The notes below the pieces were generated by a model that searched no databases, was not told the origin of the DNA, and saw nothing but the letters and a program-made list of their open reading frames with translations. From an uncultured bacterium (GTDB taxonomy: Bacteria > Cyanobacteriota > Vampirovibrionia > Gastranaerophilales > Gastranaerophilaceae): a DNA stretch of 24,499 nucleotides. Where the stretch lies: the NCBI GenBank assembly GCA_900314375.1, contig OMVC01000200.1, positions 1 through 24,499 on the forward strand, in the 5' to 3' direction. Position numbers and translations under genes: made by a program. Positions 23,759 through 24,499 of this stretch are shown here, in pieces (the first letter of the stretch is position 1; every line of letters starts with the position of its first letter).

Positions 23759-24499
23759 TATTTTCACTTACGGTATTAGCTTTTATATTTATTGTAGGAC
23801 TTGTTACTGGCAGTTTTTTAAACGTAGTCATATTAAGAACCGTTAGCGAAGAATCAATAGTTTTCCCGGGATCTAAATGTCCTAAATGCCAAACACCTTT
23901 AAAGTGGTATCATAATATTCCTATCCTTTCATATATATTTTTAAAAGGGAAATGCGCATTTTGTCATGAAAAAATAAGTATTCAGTATCCAATCGTTGAA
24001 TTATTAACAGGAATTATATATGTTTGGATGTTTGTAAAATTCTGCAAACCGTTTGATGAATTTTACGGATTATCTGTTATGAACCCGATAAATATTGTAC
24101 AAATAATTACTTATGCCTTTGTTTTAATTGCGTGCTGTCTGTTTATAATAATTGCAGGTACAGATATAAAAGAAATGCGAGTTTCGGATAAACACACATA
24201 CGCACTTATGGGCACAGGGCTAGTATACAGCATAATAATGGCAATTTTGACATTAATATATTACACTAAACAAATAGGCAAACCGACAATTGATTGGACT
24301 TTCTTTTTAACATGCCCTATATTATATGTAATTGCCGGCGCTATTTTATCATTTATATTTATGGAAATTTTAAGACGCGGCTCTAAATTATTATTAAAAA
24401 CCGAATGCTTTGGAGACGGTGATTCATATATTGCAGGGGGAGTAGGTTCTGTTATCGGCTGTTTGTTCGGTATTTCTCCTTTGGTAAATAATTTCCTAT
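23755..24499 (+). CDS. pilD: Prepilin leader peptidase / N-methyltransferase (partial at the right edge)
   Basis: About 248 codons are present; the gene continues beyond the window. It is an inner-membrane aspartyl protease that cuts the leader of type IV prepilins or type II secretion pseudopilins and methylates the new N-terminus. Visible features: N-terminal membrane helix and GSFLNVVILR (~19-28), the two zinc-binding CxxC pairs CPKC (~42-45) and CAFC (~67-70), several further membrane segments, the first catalytic Asp in GTDIKEMRVSD and the second in FGDGDSYIAGG. All key residues are intact. It starts at ATG 23755 behind AAGGAGG and overlaps the sigma factor stop by 4 nt, so the two are translationally coupled. 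No pilin gene is in the window. Confidence 0.93.
   Translation, partial: MIFSLTVLAFIFIVGLVTGSFLNVVILRTVSEESIVFPGSKCPKCQTPLKWYHNIPILSYIFLKGKCAFCHEKISIQYPIVELLTGIIYVWMFVKFCKPFDEFYGLSVMNPINIVQIITYAFVLIACCLFIIIAGTDIKEMRVSDKHTYALMGTGLVYSIIMAILTLIYYTKQIGKPTIDWTFFLTCPILYVIAGAILSFIFMEILRRGSKLLLKTECFGDGDSYIAGGVGSVIGCLFGISPLVNNFL

Noticed and set aside
1..24499. tRNA, rRNA, transposase, phage or CRISPR features.
   Set aside because: None were seen on reading both strands: no tRNA arm patterns, no recombinase motifs and no regularly spaced repeats. Highly divergent small RNAs could still be missed.

Overview
The window looks like chromosomal DNA from an AT-rich bacterium with a Gram-negative type envelope. 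My best guess is an uncultured gut member of the Gastranaerophilales (Vampirovibrionia/Melainabacteria). This rests on remembered family resemblance: a Ski2-like helicase with a DSHCT tail, a NAGPA phosphodiester glycosidase, short proteins with an N-terminal 'FGA' motif, and a large protein starting MGMAASQARLL beside an EF-hand protein. No database search was possible. TAA, TAG and TGA all act as stops, and clear Shine-Dalgarno sites precede most genes.

Layout. 1-1872 (-): N-terminal part of a surface protein made of GGA(I/L/V) and FxxN repeats like chlamydial Pmp proteins; the signal-peptide part and the repeat part lie in different frames, and the gene runs off the left edge. 2105-3370 (+): serS, closed by a strong hairpin terminator. 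3404-4210 (-): two paralogous 117-residue proteins of unknown function. 4324-8946 (+): Ski2-like helicase, M23 peptidase, and a secreted NAGPA-domain protein with a structured leader. 8990-15085 (-): smc, scpA, scpB and a membrane-anchored TPR-metzincin peptidase, all overlapping at stop/start junctions. 15160-16335 (-): a regulator made of four GntR-type winged-helix modules and nothing else, divergent from a umuC-type polymerase (16453-17643, +). 17781-20764 (+): a large protein with conserved-looking helical ends, then a two-EF-hand protein. 20765-22372 (-): pyrG, and 22536-22817 (-): gatC. 22961-24499 (+): a SigB/SigF-like sigma factor overlapping a prepilin peptidase gene cut by the right edge.

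How the genes work together. Most of the window is housekeeping: chromosome condensation (smc-scpAB), translation (serS, gatC), CTP synthesis (pyrG), RNA remodelling (helicase). The cell-surface set is the adhesin-like protein, the M23 peptidase, the NAGPA protein, the metzincin and the prepilin peptidase. The parts most likely to hold undescribed biology are the four-module GntR protein with a palindrome in its own promoter, the metzincin locked into the condensin operon, the FGA-motif paralogs, and the helix-ended protein with its EF-hand neighbour. No tRNA, rRNA, CRISPR array, transposase or phage gene was seen.
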